A DNA stretch of 6,962 nt, taken from positions 1 to 6,962 of the forward strand of contig JADHUZ010000070.1 of NCBI GenBank assembly GCA_016784265.1, read 5' to 3'. Under the pieces are notes generated by a model, which ran no database searches, had not been told where the DNA came from, and saw only the letters and a program-made list of their open reading frames with translations. This DNA is from Fidelibacterota bacterium (GTDB taxonomy: Bacteria > Fidelibacterota > BS150m-G59). The translations under genes were made by a program, and so were the position numbers. This document shows positions 6,270 through 6,962 of the stretch, one piece after another. The first letter of the stretch is position 1; the number at the start of each line of letters is the position of its first letter.

Positions 6270-6853
6270 GCACGGACAGAAAAATTCTCATCCTCGCAGG
6301 AGAAGCCTCCGGCGATGCGCATGCCGCTGACCTTGTCAGAAATTGGATAGTAAAAAGCCCTGACGACCAATTTTGCGGAACCGCAGGAGAAAAGATGGTT
6401 TCTGCTGGCGTAGAATCGCTTTGCTCTGTGGATAAAATGGCAGTGGTTGGATTTTCGGAAACAATCCAAAAACTGCCTTTTATGTTTCGATTAGCGAAAA
6501 CCATCAAACAATGGACAATTCAAAACAAACCAGATGTTTTAATTCTCGTGGATTTTCCCGGATTCAACCTGCGAATGGCAAAGCGATTGCGCAAATTCGT
6601 TCCTCAAATTTGGTATTTTATCACGCCACAAGTTTGGGCTTGGGGAAGTGGCAGAGTGGCGACAATTCAAAAATATGTTGACCATTGTTTCGTCCTGTTC
6701 CAATTTGAAAAAGATTTCTTCGATCGTGCAAATATTCCTTGCACATGGATGGGACATCCGCTGATTGATAATTTAGGTGAACGGGATTCTTTACGTGATT
6801 CGACGGAAGAAAAGAAGAATTTAGTCTTTTTCCCCGGTAGCCGAACAAGCTAA
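6266..6853 (+). CDS. lpxB: Lipid A disaccharide synthase, N-terminal half before an in-frame stop
   Basis: LpxB (GT19) joins UDP-diacyl-glucosamine and lipid X to form the lipid A disaccharide at the inner membrane. The 195 residues visible before the stop match the family in order: ILAGEASGDAHAADL (9-23), VVGFSE (60-65), the DFPGFNLRMAK block with essential-type D96, TPQVWAWGSGRV (120-131), FQFEKDFF (145-152), GHPLIDN (163-169) and FFPGSR (188-193). Family length is about 380 residues. The TAA at 6851-6853 falls where the PGSRxxE motif has glutamate, and the frame continues as LpxB afterwards, so this is a broken or mis-sequenced gene. Q146 also replaces the proline of the usual PFE motif. 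The start is TTG 6266, overlapping the oxidoreductase stop (TTGA); no ATG is available before the GEASGD motif. Confidence 0.92.
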   Translation: MSTDRKILILAGEASGDAHAADLVRNWIVKSPDDQFCGTAGEKMVSAGVESLCSVDKMAVVGFSETIQKLPFMFRLAKTIKQWTIQNKPDVLILVDFPGFNLRMAKRLRKFVPQIWYFITPQVWAWGSGRVATIQKYVDHCFVLFQFEKDFFDRANIPCTWMGHPLIDNLGERDSLRDSTEEKKNLVFFPGSRTS

Positions 6854-6962
6854 ATCAAACGACTCCTTCCCGTGATGATTGAATCAGCCAATCTTATCGC
6901 CACGCAATTCGACAATTGGAATGTTCAGTTCAGCAAAGCGCCATGTTTGGACAATTCATTAT
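6854..6962 (+). pseudogene. lpxB: Continuation of lpxB after the premature stop, cut by window end
   Basis: The same frame stays open for 36 codons to the window end. It begins IKRLLPVMIESANLI, which matches the helix that follows PGSRxxE in LpxB, then continues as a beta-strand-like segment (NWNVQFSKAP). No start codon with a ribosome-binding site precedes the first part; the ATG at 6875 has none. This is the downstream part of the interrupted gene, not a separate one. Confidence 0.8.

Noticed and set aside
6851..6853. Genome-wide reassignment of TAA as a sense codon
   Set aside because: TAA ends hdrA and the first DRTGG gene at positions where the proteins plausibly stop and the next gene begins, so TAA works as a stop here.
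1..6962. CRISPR array, tRNA, rRNA, insertion sequence or phage genes
   Set aside because: No regularly spaced repeats, tRNA-like cloverleaf, rRNA stretch, transposase or phage motif was seen on either strand.

Overview
The window reads as a piece of chromosome from an anaerobic, Gram-negative (lipid A-making) bacterium of moderate to low GC, roughly 40-43% by eye. Two things point there: an HdrCBA-type heterodisulfide-reductase gene set, typical of strict anaerobes and sulfur/hydrogen metabolism, and an lpxB gene, which implies an outer membrane. I cannot name the phylum from sequence alone; a candidate or poorly cultured anaerobic lineage is a reasonable guess.

Left part (1-4525, all on the minus strand): one tightly packed operon. 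In transcription order it is a possible 35-residue leader ORF, hdrC, hdrB, a short hdrA, a first DRTGG-family protein, a protein joining two CBS domains to a HATPase_c (anti-sigma/histidine-kinase-like) domain, a second DRTGG-family protein, and a PHP-domain phosphoesterase that runs off the left edge. Neighbouring genes overlap or lie 0-4 bases apart, several with GTGA or TAATG junctions, so translation is probably coupled. From general knowledge, the DRTGG / ATPase / DRTGG / PHP block is an accessory set usually seen beside electron-bifurcating [FeFe]-hydrogenase (HydABC/NuoEF-like) genes. Here it directly follows Hdr genes. Its job is unknown; a redox- or nucleotide-sensing role is inference. 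HdrA stops right after its first ferredoxin-like cluster motif and lacks most of the usual protein.

Middle (4526-5324): an AT-rich spacer with a candidate promoter for the hdr operon, then a minus-strand gene for a four-helix membrane protein of unknown function. After it comes a divergent spacer holding three successive inverted repeats.

Right part (5325-6962, plus strand): a Gfo/Idh/MocA-family NAD(P)-dependent oxidoreductase overlaps lpxB (lipid A disaccharide synthase) by four bases. This arrangement suggests the oxidoreductase works on a sugar nucleotide for lipid A or another surface glycan. lpxB is interrupted by an in-frame TAA where the family has a conserved glutamate (GAA to TAA would be one base), and the same frame continues as recognisable LpxB to the window end. 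It is therefore a nonsense allele, a sequence error or, least likely, a recoded stop.
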